Below, one piece after another: positions 29,398-31,952 of a stretch of 31,952 nt of DNA. Source of the stretch: an uncultured Muribaculaceae bacterium (GTDB lineage Bacteria; Bacteroidota; Bacteroidia; Bacteroidales; Muribaculaceae); assembly GCA_910585755.1 (NCBI GenBank), contig CAJUFH010000036.1:1-31952 (forward strand), written 5' to 3'. A program made the translations under genes and the position numbers. The first letter of the stretch is position 1, and each line of letters begins with the position of its first letter. The notes under the pieces were generated by a model that was not told where the DNA came from, did not search any database, and worked only from the letters and a program-made list of their open reading frames with translations.

Positions 29398-29442
29398 GCC
29401 CTTCCCGATACTTTGCAGAGATTCAGGAAGGGCTGATTTTTT
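29398..29442 (+). terminator. Rho-independent terminator after the YbbR gene
   Basis: A perfect 8-bp stem (GCCCTTCC with GGAAGGGC) with a 20-base loop is followed by TGATTTTTT. It ends the nusB-yajC-ybbR operon, and the leftward HTH gene ends about 70 bp further on. Confidence 0.85.
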
Positions 29443-29510
29443 CCTCTATTGTAGGATGCCTCGTTTCGAGATTGAGGATGGCGTTTTGGGGAGCGGGGTG
29501 TTTGAACCGT

Positions 29511-30449
29511 TTAACTCGGAGTGGGAGAGAAGGATTGGAATGAATTGTCGGAATAAAAGACAACTATGGTGGTAATCGTTTTTCCAGCGAGAGTCGGAAC
29601 GGATAGTGTGCCGCTGCCTGGTTGAGCCGTTTGCCGTGGGGCGTTTTCTTTTTCCTGGAAGGATGAATAACGGTCGTCAATGGCTCTATTAGGGCTTTCT
29701 GCGGAGTGCTGGTCCTCCGGCGGGGTGTTGGTGAATATGATTGATTCCGCCTCGCGCACGCTCTTTCTGAACGTCTCTGCCGAAGGTATGTCGGAGGGAT
29801 TCGCGGCGTGGATTTCTGCGATTTCTCCTGTGCTGTCGGCCTGTCGCTGGTGGCAGCTATCCTCGATTTCCTGCGTTGTCTTGGTCGTCTGGTTGAATAT
29901 GGATGACGGCTGCTCGAAGCTGTCGTAGGGAGCCGTGGCGTTGTACCCTCCTGCGAAATCGAGCTCCCCTGTGGATGCGGAGCGTGGGTATTGGCCCGGA
30001 TTATTATTTGCGGCTGGGAGGGGAGATGATCCGTATGGGGCTTGCGGGGCGTTTTGTGCGGACTCTATCGGATTTTGCTCGTTGTTTGGGCAAAATGATT
30101 TTTCTGAGTAGTTCGGACTGATTGGCTGATTGTTGTCTGCTGTCTCCGTATATAACTGGCCTTCAAGGCTCTGATCTGCGGGACATGCGTCTCCGGCGGT
30201 GTTTTCAGGCTCTGAGATTCGCGTATTCGCAGTCGTTACCATATCCCCCTCGCCAAACATCAGCCATAACACGGATAAGTCGGGGTAGGCTTCGTGAATT
30301 TTTGAAATCAGTTCGTCTGATATTTTTTTATTGCGACCGTTGAGAATTTGGGAAAGGGTAGGACGGGGTATCCGGCACTTATCCGCGAATTGAGAGATTG
30401 CGATTTTATTTTCTTCAAGATAATATTTCAGTCGGTTTACCAGGTCCAT
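29511..30449 (-). CDS. HTH (Cro/CI-type) protein with long low-complexity middle
   Basis: The 312-aa protein starts with an XRE-type helix-turn-helix (YLEENKIAISQFADKCRIPR then PTLSQILNGRNKKIS, residues 10-45) and a PDLSVLWLMFGEGDM segment. About 200 residues rich in Asn, Ser, Pro, Gln and Glu follow, with no fold visible. The end TITTIVVFYSDNSFQSFSP is a short conserved strand motif I recall at the C-terminus of many Bacteroidales regulators of this type. DNA binding is clear; the regulon is not. No phage genes adjoin it, so it is probably chromosomal. The leader is about 190 nt from a promoter at 30644-30675. Confidence 0.85.
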   Translation of the reverse strand: MDLVNRLKYYLEENKIAISQFADKCRIPRPTLSQILNGRNKKISDELISKIHEAYPDLSVLWLMFGEGDMVTTANTRISEPENTAGDACPADQSLEGQLYTETADNNQPISPNYSEKSFCPNNEQNPIESAQNAPQAPYGSSPLPAANNNPGQYPRSASTGELDFAGGYNATAPYDSFEQPSSIFNQTTKTTQEIEDSCHQRQADSTGEIAEIHAANPSDIPSAETFRKSVREAESIIFTNTPPEDQHSAESPNRAIDDRYSSFQEKENAPRQTAQPGSGTLSVPTLAGKTITTIVVFYSDNSFQSFSPTPS

Positions 30450-30643
30450 GGTGTTGGGATAGGGTTGGTTTGTTTTTTGGGTTGCAGTAGGAGAGATACA
30501 GTAGAAATCTTCCGTGTGGTCAGTAAATCATCTTCCGGGAATCCTCTTTATTGCCCTGATAAATCAAGATAATAAGGAAGGGGTAGGGAAAATGGCGTTT
30601 TGTGCCGTTATAGAAATCTTGTCAACGAGTTATTTTGATGTTG

Positions 30644-30675
30644 CAAATGTAAAAAGTATTTTTCAATTTCGCAAA
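30644..30675 (-). promoter_or_regulatory. Promoter of the HTH regulator
   Basis: On the minus strand TTTG at 30675-30672 and TACATTTG at 30651-30644 are 20 bp apart, matching the consensus. A rightward TACTTTTG box at 30685-30692 overlaps it back to back but lacks a clear -33 element. The regulator may act on this region. Confidence 0.65.
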
Positions 30676-30692
30676 TTTATGCGCTACTTTTG

Positions 30693-31902
30693 TTAATAGC
30701 GGGCGATTTGCAATCGAAGCTCGGGATTCTCAAAGCAAAATCTTGTTGCGGTTGCAAATGAGAATTATCGGAGGCGGCTAACTTGGCTTGGGCTTTAAAA
30801 TGTAAATTAAAGGTAAAATCGGGAATGGATGTATCTCGTCGTTTATATGTAGAAATGCAAATCTGAGGTTGCCATTTAAACGTCTTATTGCAGTTCTTAA
30901 CGTATATTGATGGTGCATAGGTGTCTGTGGCGAGATATGTGGCAGTTCTGTGGCGCAGGGCTGGCTTATTGGGCGTAATGTTGTGTATGCATTTAATCGT
31001 AAATTTAGATTTTGTGCGTATTGCGTATGGTTTATAGCGTGTTGCGTGTAATGTGAATATTGATTAATTCGGATTTTGAGTGCTTTGGCTGCTCGATGGT
31101 GTGGACGTTAATCCGCTTGAGCGGATAATTGCGTCAATGTGCTGTCGTTAATTTTGGCTTTGCCCGGATACTCTTGGATTTGCGGTTGCAATCTATTTGC
31201 GTTTGCGTCGGATTGAATTTGTTTGATTGCTTTTGTTAATTAGATGTATATGCGAATTTTCAAAAGGCAATCATTTGATATCGCAAAATAGTAGCGATTG
31301 CTTTGCAAACTAGACTTCTGGGGGTTTGCGGATGCAAACGGCGGCTCCTTGTCAGTCGTTCTCATCGGTGAATCGGGTGTGTGTCAACATTCTCGATTTT
31401 TGCTGGCGTTTGCGCTGTTTGCCCATTAGCGTCAGCCAGCGCGATTTTTCGGCCCGTTGCCGGGCGCGTTTTATAATATAACAATCTCAGCGGCTTAAAT
31501 GAGGGGCGATAATGCGAATATTTTAGGTTGATTTGATTGTGTTTAAGCAATTTAACATCGTGCATAGCGGGTGTTTGTGCGCACTATGGGTGGTGGTCGG
31601 ATGGATTTATCTTGGAGCTGTGTGCGGCAGCCATCCTTCGGCTGGGGTCGCGTGTGGTGGGGCTCTGCTGTCGAACTTGCGTGGCGGAGTTGGGCCGCCC
31701 TATACGTTTCGGCGTATGCTTTTTTTCGGCATTGTCCCGCCCGGTGCGTTGGCTCGCCCTGTTCTCTGTTCGCCGCTCATAATCTTACGTGCGTCGTGTG
31801 CCTGCGTGCGTGTTTATATATGTGTCGTGGTTCGTTCGTGGCTCGAAAATGTGTTTAAAAGCATAAATAATCGCGTTTTTGGTTGAAAAAGTCGCGGAAA
31901 AA
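30693..31902. other. Long intergenic region without a convincing gene
   Basis: This 1.2 kb has no frame with protein-like features. Most of it is A+T-rich with short G/T-rich words. Inverted repeats occur at 31111-31126 (ATCCGCT, TG, AGCGGAT) and at 31452-31465 (GCCCG, 4 bp, CGGGC, then GCGTTTT, terminator-like). A GC-rich part at about 31600-31760 contains three hairpins: CAGCC/GGCTG at 31628-31644, GGCGG/CCGCC at 31683-31699 and ATACG/CGTAT at 31702-31717. It may encode a structured RNA. Confidence 0.5.
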
Positions 31903-31934
31903 TTTGGCGGTTCCGGGGGAAAGGCGTAACTTTG
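31903..31934 (+). promoter_or_regulatory. Strong rightward promoter at the window end
   Basis: TTTG at 31903-31906 and TAACTTTG at 31927-31934, exactly 20 bp apart, match the Bacteroidetes consensus. The gene it drives begins beyond the window. Confidence 0.75.
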
Positions 31935-31952
31935 CACTCGCTTTCGGGACGG

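Noticed and set aside
31362..31886. Leftward 67-codon and rightward 117-codon frames in the last intergenic region
   Set aside because: Composition is unlike the neighbouring genes, there are no motifs, and hairpins interrupt them.

Overview
The window looks like a chromosome segment of a Bacteroidales bacterium, possibly Muribaculaceae-like. Promoters follow the Bacteroidetes pattern (TTTG, about 20 bp, TAnnTTTG), and the right side has the order nusB-yajC-ybbR with a Bacteroidetes-type NusB. About 20.9 kb of a temperate prophage occupies the left two thirds, and its left end lies outside the window. Housekeeping genes fill the right third. Everything here is read from the sequence and from memory of protein families. 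No search was run.

Prophage, 1 to about 20.9 kb. A divergent control region lies at 17.9-18.5 kb. A LexA/CI-like S24 repressor reads rightward. A long leftward series of tightly packed genes, many overlapping by ATGA, fills 17.9 kb down to the left edge. In transcription order it carries small early proteins including a lipoprotein and an HTH protein; a tRNA cluster with Gln, Thr and two tRNA-like genes with oversized anticodon arms; a Red-type recombination set (RecT-like annealing protein, coiled-coil protein, PD-(D/E)XK nuclease) plus a SNF2 helicase; a DUF4494 protein; a DUF1064 nuclease; a DUF6291-type replication protein and a DnaC-like loader; a C5 DNA methyltransferase with a 309-codon second reading frame inside it; a second methyltransferase; an ASCH-like protein; a run of accessory proteins; YopX; and the start of a structural gene that stops early at the window edge. 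No integrase, terminase or capsid gene is visible.

Right arm of the prophage, 19.1-20.9 kb. Behind the repressor sit a GHKL ATPase with a STAS-like N-terminus, a small DUF4325 (STAS-like) partner and an acidic protein. The ATPase/STAS pair looks richer in A+T than its neighbours. It resembles a partner-switching module carried as lysogenic cargo, and it is the best candidate here for an undescribed system, together with the overprinted methyltransferase and the odd tRNA-like genes.

Host part, about 21.4 kb to the end: sppA, lpxK, purine nucleoside phosphorylase, thiL, a terminator, nusB (longer than usual, with an apparent internal duplication), yajC, a YbbR protein and a terminator. A leftward HTH regulator with a long low-complexity middle follows. 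The last 1.5 kb has no convincing gene but holds a GC-rich hairpin cluster and ends in a near-perfect promoter.
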